64,000 nucleotides of DNA from Paenibacillus cellulositrophicus (GCF_009363095.1 NZ_CP045295.1:4865001-4929000); one strand, 5' to 3'. Counted from the stretch's first letter, positions 8,106 through 17,176 are shown. A program made the numbers and translations. The notes: generated from the letters alone by a model not told the origin.

Positions 8106-8492
8106 TTGAACCATCTCGTAGAGAACGTCGATCACGTGCAATTGCCGGTGCAGGATATTCCGCAAGCGGTTGAGTGGTATAACAAAGTGCTGGGTCTTGA
8201 AGTGATGACGGTGTACGATCACGCGGCTTGGTTAAAATTTAGCTCTGGTCCGGTTCTCATGCTGCACCGCAGCACAAAGAATGAGAGGACATTTTGGCTG
8301 GCGGAAGATGAATTTCCGATGCCTTCTTTTATGTTCATCACCCGGCAGATCGAACGCCTGCACGATACCCTGCAGGACAACGAAGTACATATCAGGCAGT
8401 ACGAAGATCACGGATTCGGTTGGGTCATCAAATTTGTCGATCCGTTCGGAAATGAGCTGGGAGCTTATCAGCCTAAGGAGCAGCCGCAGTGA
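8106..8492 (+). CDS. VOC family protein (glyoxalase-like)
   Basis: A 128-residue VOC protein: NVDHVQLPVQDIPQAVEWYN begins the first module, and FVDPFGNELGAYQ ends the second with the conserved PxGN-E metal-site pattern. The family includes glyoxalase I, fosfomycin and bleomycin resistance proteins, and uncharacterised members. TTG 8106 is spaced seven bases from GGGAGG. The same ribosome-site text (GAAGGGAGG, then AAGTATTT) also precedes the HAD gene at 4821. Its stop overlaps the GTG of the next gene by four bases, implying translational coupling. Confidence 0.83.
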   Translation: MNHLVENVDHVQLPVQDIPQAVEWYNKVLGLEVMTVYDHAAWLKFSSGPVLMLHRSTKNERTFWLAEDEFPMPSFMFITRQIERLHDTLQDNEVHIRQYEDHGFGWVIKFVDPFGNELGAYQPKEQPQ

Positions 8493-9055
8493 AGAGGCTC
8501 GTCATCCTGACTGTAGGGGTAACCCACAGCGGTAAATCGACGTTTGCCCAAGCCTTGGAAGGACAGCTGCCGAACTCCCTGGTCATTGATCAGGACAACC
8601 ATGCAGACTTTATCAATACCCACTACCGGGCTTTGCTGCCAAAACAAGGACCTAATCGGATCAAATACGCTGTGACTCAAACCATTGTGGATTATGCGGT
8701 AAACCAGACCTCCTATCATCTCATCCTGTGCAACTCTAACCGCCATCGCCATGCCCGCCTCAAACTGATCGATTATTACAGAAATCACGGGTTTACAACA
8801 GTTATCGTTTATTTTGACCTTCCGGATGCGGTTCTTCAAGAACGGGTAGCTCACAGCAAGCGCAGCACTTCCATCTTCAGTAAGGCTTCTTCCTTTAAAG
8901 CAGTTTTGGATCGGCAGCAGGCGGAATCTCCGGCCAGCGGCGTCATAGAGCCTACGGCAGAAGAAGCGGACCATTTCTTTGTGATCCGGAACGGTGATGA
9001 TGCCGGTGACGTGATTCGTCAGGTTGCTGAACTGGCAGCACCCAACTTCGACTGA
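8489..9055 (+). CDS. P-loop kinase-like ATP-binding protein (zeta-toxin/AAA type)
   Basis: A 188-residue P-loop protein. The Walker A motif is GVTHSGKST at residues 10-18, the second strand ends VIDQDNHADF, and LILCNSNRHRHARL resembles the Walker B and base-recognition segment of zeta-toxin-like and gluconate-kinase-like proteins. It probably phosphorylates a small molecule or nucleotide. No antitoxin gene lies next to it, so a toxin role is not supported. GTG 8489 overlaps the VOC stop (GTGA). Confidence 0.75.
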   Translation: MKRLVILTVGVTHSGKSTFAQALEGQLPNSLVIDQDNHADFINTHYRALLPKQGPNRIKYAVTQTIVDYAVNQTSYHLILCNSNRHRHARLKLIDYYRNHGFTTVIVYFDLPDAVLQERVAHSKRSTSIFSKASSFKAVLDRQQAESPASGVIEPTAEEADHFFVIRNGDDAGDVIRQVAELAAPNFD

Positions 9056-9164
9056 AAAGGGGCGGCGTTCCGATGAGAAAGCCCCTTCTGCAATCTATCG
9101 TTTTCTCGGCAGTCTACGATCATCATTTCAACTTTAGTTATCCCCCACAAGGAGGACCACGAAT

Positions 9165-9791
9165 TTGAATACAGACACGCTATTCGACACCTTTCCTACC
9201 TTACACAACGACAGCATTGAACTTGGTAAAATCGAACCGCCACATTTAGATGACCTGTACGCGATTTATTCCAACGACCGCGTGTTTGACTACTGCGGGA
9301 TCATCCCCAAGCACAATAAAGATACGGTGAAAAAGATGATCGGGCATTTCGAACGCGACTATAACAAAAAATCGAGAGTGAAGTGGGGCATCTTTATCCC
9401 GGACTCCTCCCGAAAGCTGGTCGGTATTGCCGAAGTGTATGATATCAATTCCAAAGTGAATATGATCTCCATCGGCTATTTTTTAAATGAAGATTATTGG
9501 GGGCAGGGCATCGCCACGAAAGCGGTGCAGCTGCTGACCGACTATTTATTTGAACAGGTGGGGGTCAATCGGCTGCAGGCCGAAGTGATGCCGGCGAACG
9601 ATGCTTCCAAGCGCGTGCTGCAGAAGAACGGTTTTATACTGGAAGGGACGCTAAGGCAGGCCACCGTCTGGTCGGGTAAAGGCGTTGTCGATTTGGAGAT
9701 CTACGGCTTGCTGAAAGAAGAATATGCTGCCTCCCATACGGCGTTGAGCAGTTCAAAAAATATAGAAGAGCCCGGGGTTCGTTTCAGATAG
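9165..9791 (+). CDS. GNAT acetyltransferase, RimJ/RimL type
   Basis: A 208-residue acetyltransferase. IELGKIEPPHLDDLYAIYSN is typical of the RimJ/RimL branch; motif A is GYFLNEDYWGQGIATKAVQL around residues 104-123, and the C-terminal RVLQKNGFILEGTLRQ is a hallmark of the group. Known members acetylate ribosomal-protein N-termini or antibiotics such as streptothricin; the acceptor here is unknown. TTG 9165 follows AAGGAGGACC. A tail of about 25 residues after the domain is not conserved. Confidence 0.88.
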   Translation: MNTDTLFDTFPTLHNDSIELGKIEPPHLDDLYAIYSNDRVFDYCGIIPKHNKDTVKKMIGHFERDYNKKSRVKWGIFIPDSSRKLVGIAEVYDINSKVNMISIGYFLNEDYWGQGIATKAVQLLTDYLFEQVGVNRLQAEVMPANDASKRVLQKNGFILEGTLRQATVWSGKGVVDLEIYGLLKEEYAASHTALSSSKNIEEPGVRFR

Positions 9792-9829
9792 CTGTAACCT
9801 AGGCTGCCCTTTCTGAGAGGATGATTCGT

Positions 9830-10411
9830 TTGAAAATTGCGCTGGTATTGTTCGATGGCGTTACGTTTCTGGATTTTGTCGGCTTTTATGATGTCATCTA
9901 CCGCTTGCGGCAGTTTGAGCCAACGAAAGATACGACATGGGACATTTGCGGTTTAACGGAGGAAGTGACGGATGAACTGGGGATGCGGGTCAGCGTGAAT
10001 GTAATCTGGCCGGATTTATCGGCGTATGACCTGGTGTTCATTCCTGGGGGAATGGGAACGCGAAAGCTGCGGGAGGATGCGGATTTTATCGACTGGATTC
10101 GAACGGCTGAATCGGCGGAATTCAAAGTGTCTGTATGCACGGGTTCCCTGCTGTGGGGAGCTGCGGGGTTTTTAAAAGGACGGAAAGCGACGACCCATCC
10201 CAACGTCTACGACTTGCTGCAGCCTTACTGCGAAGAGGTGGTTCAGGCCCGGATTGTAAAAGATGGCCATTTCATCACGGCCGGCGGGGTAGCTACCTCC
10301 ATTGATCTGGGCGTATACGTCATTGAACGATTCGCAGGAGCAGAAGCGGCGCAGCTCGTGAAAAAGCAGATCGACTACCCTTACCAAGCCGCCGGTATTA
10401 TAGAGGTATAA
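9830..10411 (+). CDS. DJ-1/PfpI family protein
   Basis: A 193-residue class I glutamine-amidotransferase-like protein of the DJ-1/ThiJ/PfpI superfamily. The N-terminus KIALVLFDGVTFLDFVGFYD, the FIPGG loop and the nucleophile elbow SVCTGSLLWGAAGFL (Cys near residue 103) are all in place. The ATTHPN motif after the elbow is typical of the branch related to AraC-like GATase domains and isonitrile hydratases. TTG 9830 is well spaced from GAGAGG, which abuts the alternative ATG 9821. Its exact reaction is not known. Confidence 0.85.
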   Translation: MKIALVLFDGVTFLDFVGFYDVIYRLRQFEPTKDTTWDICGLTEEVTDELGMRVSVNVIWPDLSAYDLVFIPGGMGTRKLREDADFIDWIRTAESAEFKVSVCTGSLLWGAAGFLKGRKATTHPNVYDLLQPYCEEVVQARIVKDGHFITAGGVATSIDLGVYVIERFAGAEAAQLVKKQIDYPYQAAGIIEV

Positions 10412-10547
10412 CCAGGACAGCGCGGGTAAGCGGCCTGTCTTAGGTGCTTCACGGGTCGCATGGATTGTTTTTATTTTCCGGAAATGATAACTTGAAGTAA
10501 TGACCAACGGAGGAAGTTGGATTTTATACTCAGGAGTGTTAACGGAA

Positions 10548-11480
10548 ATGACAATCGCCAAGAACTTAACTGAACTTATAGGAAATACGCCGCTGCTGGA
10601 GCTGGGCCATGTGATGGAGAAGCACGAGCTTCAGGCGACCCTCATTGCCAAACTGGAGTATTTTAACCCGGCAGGCAGCGTAAAGGACCGCATCGGTTAT
10701 GCCATGATCAAGGATGCCGAGGAGCGCGGACTGCTGAACAAGGACTCGGTGATCATCGAGCCGACGAGCGGAAATACCGGGGTAGGCCTGGCTTTTGCGG
10801 CAGCGGCTCTCGGTTACAAGCTGATTATTACCCTGCCGGAGAGCTTTAGCCTGGAGCGCCGCAAGCTGCTGCTTGCGCTTGGGGCCGAGCTGGTGCTGAC
10901 ACCGGCGAATGAAGGGATGAGCGGTGCCATCCGTAAAGCCGAAGAAATCGCGGCATCCACCCCGAACTCTTTTATTCCGCAGCAATTTAACAACCCGGCC
11001 AATCCGGCGATTCACCGGATGACGACAGCAGAAGAGATTTGGAGAGATACCGGCGGAGATGTGGATATTTTCGTCAGCGGCGTCGGTACAGGTGGCACCA
11101 TCACTGGCGTTGGCGAAGTGCTGAAGGAAAGAAATCCGTCCGTGCGGATCGTGGCGGTGGAGCCTTTTACCTCGGCGGTTCTGTCCGGAGGGAAGAAGGG
11201 TGCACACCAAATTCAAGGCATCGGAGCGGGCTTCATACCGGATAACTTCAATCCGTCCATCGTAGATGAGATCATCCAGGTCAAGGACGAAGACGCGCTG
11301 GAAACGGCCCGGTCGCTGTCGAGATGGGAAGGACTGCTGGTGGGCATCTCGTCCGGGGCTGCCGTGTACGCGGCCATTCAATTGGCCAAAAGACCGGAGT
11401 ATCACAATAAAAGGATCGTCGTCCTGCTGCCCGATACAGGGGAAAGATATCTCTCGACGCCTCTTTTTCCTAACGTATAA
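10548..11480 (+). CDS. cysK: Cysteine synthase (O-acetylserine sulfhydrylase)
   Basis: A 310-residue PLP-dependent beta-replacement enzyme that makes L-cysteine from O-acetylserine and sulfide. The PLP lysine is Lys46 in NPAGSVKDRIG, the substrate loop is EPTSGNTGVGLA near residue 71, and the phosphate-binding loop GVGTGGTITGVGE is near 176. FNNPANPAIHRMTTAEEIW matches CysK. ATG 10548 follows CAGGAG; an in-frame ATG at 10500 would add 16 unconserved residues. It stands alone, without other sulfur genes, so it may be a second isozyme. I see no T-box or S-box in the 136 bases upstream. Confidence 0.88.
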   Translation: MTIAKNLTELIGNTPLLELGHVMEKHELQATLIAKLEYFNPAGSVKDRIGYAMIKDAEERGLLNKDSVIIEPTSGNTGVGLAFAAAALGYKLIITLPESFSLERRKLLLALGAELVLTPANEGMSGAIRKAEEIAASTPNSFIPQQFNNPANPAIHRMTTAEEIWRDTGGDVDIFVSGVGTGGTITGVGEVLKERNPSVRIVAVEPFTSAVLSGGKKGAHQIQGIGAGFIPDNFNPSIVDEIIQVKDEDALETARSLSRWEGLLVGISSGAAVYAAIQLAKRPEYHNKRIVVLLPDTGERYLSTPLFPNV

Positions 11481-11529
11481 CCCAATCAGCGTCCCGGGAT
11501 GATTCTATTTCATGGAAGGGGAGAGACGG

Positions 11530-11916
11530 ATGGCTCAAATTAAAATTTTCGGTCTGCGTTCCACGCTGAAGCCGATCCAGAGCGCTTTCTCGGATGTGCT
11601 TCATGCCTGTGCCGTGGAGGCACTGCAGCTGCCTCAGGATAAAAGGTTTCACCGGTTCTTTTTCATGGATCAAGAAGACTTCATTTACCCCGGTGACCGC
11701 ACCGACAAATATACGATTATTGAAATCAGCATGTTCGAAGGACGATCGGCTGCTGCGAAAAAGCAGCTGATCCAGCTCCTGTTCGAAAAAATTCCCGCCT
11801 TGGGGATTGGCGTTTCGGACCTGGAAATTACGATTTTTGAAACACCGAAAGCGAATTGGGGAATTCGCGGCCTTCCGGGGGACGAGCTGCATCTCAATTA
11901 TCGGGTGGACGTGTAG
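11530..11916 (+). CDS. Tautomerase family protein (4-OT/MIF superfamily)
   Basis: A 128-residue protein of the longer tautomerase type. It contains two beta-alpha-beta units (MAQIKIFGLRSTLKPIQSAF and IIEISMFEGRSAAAKKQLIQ), then VSDLEITIFETPKANWGIRG, the typical end of this family. Unlike 4-oxalocrotonate tautomerase, Met is followed by Ala rather than the catalytic Pro1, so classic tautomerase chemistry is doubtful. ATG 11530 follows AAGGGGAGAG. It lies 59 bases before the nucleotidyltransferase gene. Confidence 0.78.
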   Translation: MAQIKIFGLRSTLKPIQSAFSDVLHACAVEALQLPQDKRFHRFFFMDQEDFIYPGDRTDKYTIIEISMFEGRSAAAKKQLIQLLFEKIPALGIGVSDLEITIFETPKANWGIRGLPGDELHLNYRVDV

Positions 11917-11975
11917 AGCAAGGGGAGCGGCAATGGACAGGGAATTTGAGTCGGACTTCCCGGAGGAGGCAAGCA

Positions 11976-12746
11976 GTGAAAGAGATCATAAAGCAGAGTT
12001 TAGTGGATATTGAACAGAAGCATCAGGTGAAGATTCTTTTCGCTGTGGAATCAGGAAGCCGTGCATGGGGTTTTCCTTCCAAAGACAGCGACTACGATGT
12101 TCGTTTTGTCTATGTGAACAGACCCGAATGGTACCTGTCTATCGATGATAAAAGGGACGTTATCGAGCTGCCGATCAACGATATGCTGGATATCAACGGG
12201 TGGGACATCCGAAAAGCGCTGAAGCTGTTTAGAAAGTCCAATCCTCCGCTATTGGAATGGCTCGTTTCTGACATCGTTTATGATGAAAACTATGGATTTA
12301 AAGACGAATTGTTAGACATCAAAGAGAAGGTGTTTTCTCCCAATGCATCCATGCACCATTATCTAAGTATGGCCCAAGGGAACTTCCGTGAGTATTTGCG
12401 CGGTGAGCATGTGAAGATTAAAAAATACTTCTATGTGCTGCGGCCCATTCTGGCATGCAAATGGATCGAAAAGTATAACACGAGTCCTCCAATTCTCTTT
12501 CAGGATCTCGTTTCGGATTTAATTTCGGATGAGTCCCTTTTAGAAGAAGTTCATTCGCTCTTAAGCCGCAAGATGGCTGGGGAGGAACTGGATTATGAAA
12601 AGCGGATCGATCGCATCAATGACTTTATCGAAGCCGAAATTGAGCACGTTATCGATTTTTTGAAGGACTTTAAGACAGAACTCCAAGATCCGACGCCGCT
12701 GCTGGATGAATTATTTCGGAAGTACTTGAAGGTGGTTTGGAGCTAA
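11976..12746 (+). CDS. YcgL-like nucleotidyltransferase (DNA polymerase beta fold)
   Basis: A 256-residue predicted nucleotidyltransferase. ILFAVESGSRAWGFPSKDSD continues YDVRFVY: the G-S-x(n)-D-x-D metal-binding pattern of the polymerase-beta fold near residues 26-44. The helical C-terminus (FREYLRGEHVKIKKYFYVLR) matches the YcgL-type family annotated as predicted nucleotidyltransferases, which has been linked to RNA repair. GTG 11976 lies six bases from GGAGGAGG. No RNA ligase or rtcB gene adjoins it. Confidence 0.8.
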   Translation: MKEIIKQSLVDIEQKHQVKILFAVESGSRAWGFPSKDSDYDVRFVYVNRPEWYLSIDDKRDVIELPINDMLDINGWDIRKALKLFRKSNPPLLEWLVSDIVYDENYGFKDELLDIKEKVFSPNASMHHYLSMAQGNFREYLRGEHVKIKKYFYVLRPILACKWIEKYNTSPPILFQDLVSDLISDESLLEEVHSLLSRKMAGEELDYEKRIDRINDFIEAEIEHVIDFLKDFKTELQDPTPLLDELFRKYLKVVWS

Positions 12747-12779
12747 TGTAAGCAGTTATAACGATTGGAGGACAATCGC

Positions 12780-12920
12780 ATGCTATTTCTGTTTGTCATC
12801 CTGCTGATCGCTCTGGTTGCCATCATCAATAACCAATATGCAAGCCTGAAGAAGATGGACGCGCTGCAGCAAACCCTGCGGGAGATCAGCGCAAAATTAA
12901 GCGACCGCAGAAGGGAATAA
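12780..12920 (+). CDS. Small single-span membrane protein, 46 residues
   Basis: A 46-residue peptide beginning MLFLFVILLIALVAIINNQY, one membrane span, then a charged amphipathic helix (KKMDALQQTLREISAKLSDR). TTGGAGG precedes the ATG at a good distance. Small proteins of this layout are common in Bacilli and may act as membrane regulators; nothing more can be said. It lies 33 bases after the nucleotidyltransferase gene. Confidence 0.65.
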   Translation: MLFLFVILLIALVAIINNQYASLKKMDALQQTLREISAKLSDRRRE

Positions 12921-13005
12921 CGCCGGCGCGCATCCGATCCCAATGAAGACAGAGAGGCGTCCGCGTGGATTCCTCTCTTTTGTGTCGCCAGGAAAGGAGC
13001 CAGAT

Positions 13006-13551
13006 ATGGAAAACCAATGGAGAATTGCGCCGTACGATCCGGCGTGGAGACATCTCTTTTCTGAATTGGGGATGAAACTAAGAGAAGCCTTGGGGGAGGC
13101 GGCCGTGCGCATCGACCATTTGGGATCGACCTCTATTCCCGGGATGGATGCGAAACCGATCATTGATGTTCAGGTGTCGGTAGCGGCATTGCAAGATGTT
13201 GCGCGTTACCGGGACAAGATGGAGTCTGTCGGTTTTATGTTCCGGGAGGATAATCCAGACCTGACGAAAAGGTACTTTCGTGAAGTTCCCGGCACCCGCA
13301 GAACGCATATCCATGTGCGGCAGGCAGGGAGCTGGTCCGAGCAGCTGACCCTATTGTTCCGGGACTACCTGCGCGAGCATCCCCAAGACTGCCGGCTTTA
13401 TGCAGCCTAGAAGCACCGCCTGATGCAGCGGTTTCAGCACGAACGTGAGAAATATGTGGAGGGAAAGGGTCCTGTCGTATGGGAGATTCTGCAGAGAGCG
13501 CATGATTGGTCGCAAGCGACCGGCTGGACGCCGCCGAAATCGGATGCATAG
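13006..13551 (+). pseudogene. GrpB family (UPF0157) nucleotidyltransferase-like gene with an internal amber codon
   Basis: The frame begins MENQWRIAPYDPAWRHLFSE and contains DHLGSTSIPGMDAKPIIDVQ, the hallmark of GrpB/UPF0157 proteins (nucleotidyltransferase fold). It stops at TAG 13408-13410 after LYAA. The same frame then continues KHRLMQRFQHEREKYVEGKG to a second stop at 13549-13551, which is exactly the normal C-terminus of the family. One base change of a Leu-type codon to TAG explains it. The 134-residue product would lack the last helices. An intact paralogue lies at 49381-49899. Confidence 0.85.
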
Positions 13552-13604
13552 CGAAGCGGAAGATCAGCATGCCGCAGCATCGTAAGGTGGGATCACGGTC
13601 AGAC

Positions 13605-14621
13605 TCAATCTGTAGAGCCTGCTTTCTTCACGGAGTTTCTGTAAATGATTTTGCCTTGAACAAGAACGCGGCCGAAGCGCATTTCCGGCGAGCTGATTTT
13701 CTTCAGCAGGGAATGGACGGCGGTCTGGGCCATTTGCGGCGTATCGACCTCTACCGTCGTCAGGTGCGGTTCAGTCAGGGTAGCGAACACATCATTATCA
13801 AACCCGACCACTGAGCAGTCCTCGGGTACACGGTAACCCTGCGATTTGAGCTTGAGGACGAGCAAATGGGCAACCCGATCACAGTTGCAGACGAAGGCGG
13901 TAGGCATATCCTCCGGCAGTTCCATATCGATCAGCGTTCCTTCCTCATCACGGTCATTGACGATCCAGCGGTCGTTCAACGGGATTCGGTGCTCGAGCAA
14001 AGATTTATAGTAACCCAGGTACCGGTCCTGGATGCTGCTGGTCGAATACAGATTGCCGACGTAGCCGATCTTCCGGTGTCCCTGCTGGACCAGATAGTTC
14101 GTGATTTCATAGGCACAGTAGAAATTGTCAGTCGTCACTGAGTCGATGTCGGAGTGCTCGTCATAAAAGTCGAGAAACAGCTTCGGCTGTTCCATATGCT
14201 CCAGCGCTTCGATATAAGGCTTGCTGATCTGGCCAAGGAGGATGAATCCGTCCACTTTGCGGTCATAGTAGATGCGCGGCAGGTGGAGCAGTTTCTCGTC
14301 TTCGGCGGACAAAATATGTAGAATGCCGTCGTAGTCGTATGGCTCAAGGGCCATCGAAATCTGCTGGTATACTTTCAGGTAAAAAGACTGCGTCTGTCCG
14401 GTAAAACGCTCGGGAATGACGACGCCGATGTTATAGGTTAAGCCTTCTTTCATCGATTTGGCGACTTTGTTGATGCGGTACCCCATTTCGTCCGCGAGCT
14501 GTTTGATCCGCTCCTTTAATTCGTCGCTGACGCCTTCCTTGTCATTCAAAGCCTTTGAGACGGTGACGCTGCTGACGCCCATTCGCTCGGCGATGTCCCG
14601 CAAGGTGATATGCTTGTTCAT
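13605..14621 (-). CDS. LacI family transcriptional regulator
   Basis: A 338-residue LacI/GalR-type repressor. The helix-turn-helix is ITLRDIAERMGVSSVTVSKA (residues 5-24), followed by a hinge helix (MGYRINKVAKSMKEG) and a periplasmic-binding-protein-like effector domain with VVGFDNDVFATLTEPHLTTV. It is the third gene, after the epimerase and phosphorylase genes, on the minus strand, so it probably represses this mannoside operon with a sugar as inducer. The CG-centred palindrome at 17177-17192 is the likely operator. Confidence 0.9.
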   Translation of the reverse strand: MNKHITLRDIAERMGVSSVTVSKALNDKEGVSDELKERIKQLADEMGYRINKVAKSMKEGLTYNIGVVIPERFTGQTQSFYLKVYQQISMALEPYDYDGILHILSAEDEKLLHLPRIYYDRKVDGFILLGQISKPYIEALEHMEQPKLFLDFYDEHSDIDSVTTDNFYCAYEITNYLVQQGHRKIGYVGNLYSTSSIQDRYLGYYKSLLEHRIPLNDRWIVNDRDEEGTLIDMELPEDMPTAFVCNCDRVAHLLVLKLKSQGYRVPEDCSVVGFDNDVFATLTEPHLTTVEVDTPQMAQTAVHSLLKKISSPEMRFGRVLVQGKIIYRNSVKKAGSTD

Positions 14622-14677
14622 TCCACCATCTCCTTACAACAATTGGTTATTCGAAAAAGGTCCGTTACATTGAACGC

Positions 14678-14699
14678 CGGCTGCCTTGCGGCAGCCGGA
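14678..14699 (-). other. Intercistronic hairpin between phosphorylase and LacI genes
   Basis: CCGGCTGCC and GGCAGCCGG form a perfect nine-base-pair stem with a TTGC loop. There is no immediate T tract on the minus strand, so it is more likely an mRNA-stabilising or partially terminating element than a full terminator. Confidence 0.5.
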
Positions 14700-14799
14700 C
14701 GCTCCATACATCATATAGTACAAGTATAGCCTGCTTTGGCCAGCGAATAAAGAAAGATGTATCTAAATAAGGCCGGGGATATACTGTGTTCGTTAAAAC

Positions 14800-15981
14800 T
14801 TAAGCGCGCTCGCCCAGCAGCTGTTCGTTCTGTGCGATCAGCTTGGCGCGCTGGGCCGCATTATCCAGCGAGCGGAACTCATCCGCCGGCGTGTTGAACG
14901 TGTAGTCGACCAGCCGGTCTACCGTCGTCGTGGCCACATGGATGCGGGTATCGCTTGAAGCATAATAAATAAAGACCTCATTTTTCTCGTTGACGACGGC
15001 TCCGTTGCAGAAAATCACGTTCGAGACGTCTCCGACGCGTTCGTCATCGTACGGTGCGATGAAGTGGCCGCCTGGCTTAGCAATAACCTTGGCAGGATCG
15101 TCTAAGCTGGTCGCAAAGGTATACAGGACATAGCGAAGACCCGCCGCCGTATTGCGGACGCCGTGGGCGATATGGATCCAGCCGCGATCGGTTTTGATGG
15201 GAGCCGGCCCCTGGCCGTTCTTCACTTCGTACACCGTATGATACCGCCGCTCGTCGATCACCGTCTCCTGTTCAATGACCGGATTCAGGATGTCCTCGCA
15301 CAATCCAAAAGCGATCCCGCCGCCCGAACCGGTGGAGATGAAGCCGTCCTGTGGACGCGTGTAGAACGCATACTTGCCGTTTACGAATTCCGGATGAAGC
15401 ACCACGTTCCGCTGCTGCGGTGAACCGGTCTGAATGTTCGGCAGACGCTCCCAAGTTATGAGGTCCCGGGTGCGGACAAGTCCGGCCTGCGCTACAGCGC
15501 TCGACGTATCGTAAGCCGGAGCCTCCGGGTCCTTCTGCTCGGAGCAGTAGATCCCGTAAATCCAGCCGTCCTCATGCTTGACGAGGCGCATGTCGTACAT
15601 ATTCGTTTCGTTCGGGTCGACATCGTCCCAGACCAGCGGCTGATCCACGAAGCGGAAGTTATCGATTCCGGTCTCGCTTTCAGCCAGGGTGAATATCGAC
15701 TTGCGGTCCAGGCCCTCGGTCCGTACGACCAGAATATATTTACCATCGTGATAAATAGCTCCCGGATTCAGTGTGGCGTTAATGCCCAGTCGTTCCATAA
15801 AGAACGGATTGCGCTCGGCATCCAGGTCAAATCTCCAGTGGATCGGCACGTGGTGGCGAGTGATCACAGGGTACTTGTATCGGTCATAGACTCCGTTGTA
15901 AAACTCCGTATTCCGCTCATTGGGCCGGGACAACAGTTCCTCCTGGCGGGAAGCCAGCTCGGCATATTTTTCATGGATCAT
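14800..15981 (-). CDS. GH130 beta-mannoside phosphorylase (4-O-beta-D-mannosyl-D-glucose phosphorylase type)
   Basis: A 393-residue inverting phosphorylase of glycoside hydrolase family 130. Family features include GINATLNPGAIYHDGKYILV, VRTEG, the conserved NMYDMRLVKHEDGWIYGIYC region with its acid residue, and NGQGPAPIKTDRGWIHIAHG. Members of this subgroup phosphorolyse beta-1,4-mannosyl-glucose to mannose 1-phosphate and glucose. It overlaps the epimerase gene by four bases, which supplies exactly that substrate from mannobiose. The subgroup assignment is from sequence memory; mannobiose or mannan phosphorylase activity is possible. Confidence 0.88.
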   Translation of the reverse strand: MIHEKYAELASRQEELLSRPNERNTEFYNGVYDRYKYPVITRHHVPIHWRFDLDAERNPFFMERLGINATLNPGAIYHDGKYILVVRTEGLDRKSIFTLAESETGIDNFRFVDQPLVWDDVDPNETNMYDMRLVKHEDGWIYGIYCSEQKDPEAPAYDTSSAVAQAGLVRTRDLITWERLPNIQTGSPQQRNVVLHPEFVNGKYAFYTRPQDGFISTGSGGGIAFGLCEDILNPVIEQETVIDERRYHTVYEVKNGQGPAPIKTDRGWIHIAHGVRNTAAGLRYVLYTFATSLDDPAKVIAKPGGHFIAPYDDERVGDVSNVIFCNGAVVNEKNEVFIYYASSDTRIHVATTTVDRLVDYTFNTPADEFRSLDNAAQRAKLIAQNEQLLGERA

Positions 15982-17153
15982 GCTTCATTCATCCTTTCGA
16001 TCATTTCGATACAAAATCGGCTGTTATGATAAGGGCACTTCCAAGGTCCGGCTATTTCACGGTCATCCGGCTGCCCGTTCGCCTGAACGGACCAATACCA
16101 TTCGCCGCCGCCCCTGGCGTCAACGATATGGGTCTTCGTATACGTCCACATCCGGTCGATCAGATCCAGAAAACGGGTGTCGCCCGTCCGCTGATAGGCG
16201 TTGTAAAAACCGACCATAGACTCGGCCTGCACCCACCAAATGCGGGTATCGTCGATGCGGTCGCCGTGCTGCTCGTTCATCAGGGAGCCGTCTTCCGATA
16301 CTGCGGTATCGGCGATCTGATAAGCGATGTCTACCACCATCTTTGCGTAATCGGCATGGTCGGAACCGATGGCTTTCATCGCATCGTCAATGAGCCAGCT
16401 GGCCTCAATGTCATGACCGAACGAGGTCAGGTCCAGCAGGGAGTTCCAGCTGCGGTCAAAAAATACGTTCAGGCGCTTTTTCTCGGGATCATAAATCCGG
16501 TTGTAGAGCATGGACAGCAAATTCTCCAGTGCGGAGCGAACCCGGGGATCCGGCCATACGCGATACAGCGTCGTATACGCCTCAAGCACATGAATGGTGG
16601 TGTTCATCGTGATGTCCGCGTTCAGCCCATTTTCGCTGAGCATTTCGTTTGGCTGCTCATGCCACTCGCGGTCAAACTCTTCTTTATAAGCCTGAATGCC
16701 GGTATCGTAGCCCTTCTCTTCAATCAGCCCGAAAAGCTCGCGTGCCAGTCCAAGCGCCCCCGCATCGCCGGTGGCCCGGCTGTATTCGCTGAGCGAGTAG
16801 ACGGCGAAAGACTGGGCATACACATGCTTGCGCGTGTCCAGCGGCTGTCCCTCATGATCGACCATCCAGTACATGCCGCCGTGCTCCCGGTCAATGAGCT
16901 GGTCCTTCAAAAACGAATAGGCATGCTTTGCATGGGATGCCCACACTTCTTCGCCCGTTACCCGGTAGGCTGCGGAAAAAGACCATAGCTGGCGCGCGGT
17001 GGCGATCCCTCCCTTGGGAGCTAGAGTGTCCGTTTGCAGGTCTACGCTCACTTCGCCGTAATATCCCCCATGCCGGTCATCCCGTAATCCGGCCCAAAAG
17101 GGGAGGATATGCTCAGTCCATTCCCTGTGGATTTCCTGTTCAATGGATTTCAA
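15978..17153 (-). CDS. AGE family epimerase, cellobiose/mannobiose 2-epimerase
   Basis: A 391-residue (alpha/alpha)6-barrel enzyme of the N-acylglucosamine 2-epimerase superfamily. HGGYYGEVSVDLQTD, KHVYAQSFAVYSLSEYSRA, SFGHDIEASWLIDDA and WWVQAESMVGFYNA carry the conserved catalytic His and substrate-binding residues of cellobiose 2-epimerases. With GH130 downstream, the expected reaction is beta-1,4-mannobiose to mannosyl-glucose. The start is TTG (17153), with AAGGAAG upstream; no better codon is near. It is the first gene of the operon. No transporter is present in the window. Confidence 0.88.
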   Translation of the reverse strand: MKSIEQEIHREWTEHILPFWAGLRDDRHGGYYGEVSVDLQTDTLAPKGGIATARQLWSFSAAYRVTGEEVWASHAKHAYSFLKDQLIDREHGGMYWMVDHEGQPLDTRKHVYAQSFAVYSLSEYSRATGDAGALGLARELFGLIEEKGYDTGIQAYKEEFDREWHEQPNEMLSENGLNADITMNTTIHVLEAYTTLYRVWPDPRVRSALENLLSMLYNRIYDPEKKRLNVFFDRSWNSLLDLTSFGHDIEASWLIDDAMKAIGSDHADYAKMVVDIAYQIADTAVSEDGSLMNEQHGDRIDDTRIWWVQAESMVGFYNAYQRTGDTRFLDLIDRMWTYTKTHIVDARGGGEWYWSVQANGQPDDREIAGPWKCPYHNSRFCIEMIERMNEA

Positions 17154-17176
17154 CGCTCAACACACTTCCTTTTATT

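Noticed and set aside
16026..16988. Long plus-strand open frame opposite the epimerase gene
   Set aside because: It is the antisense of a clear AGE epimerase, with no ribosome site and no recognisable protein.
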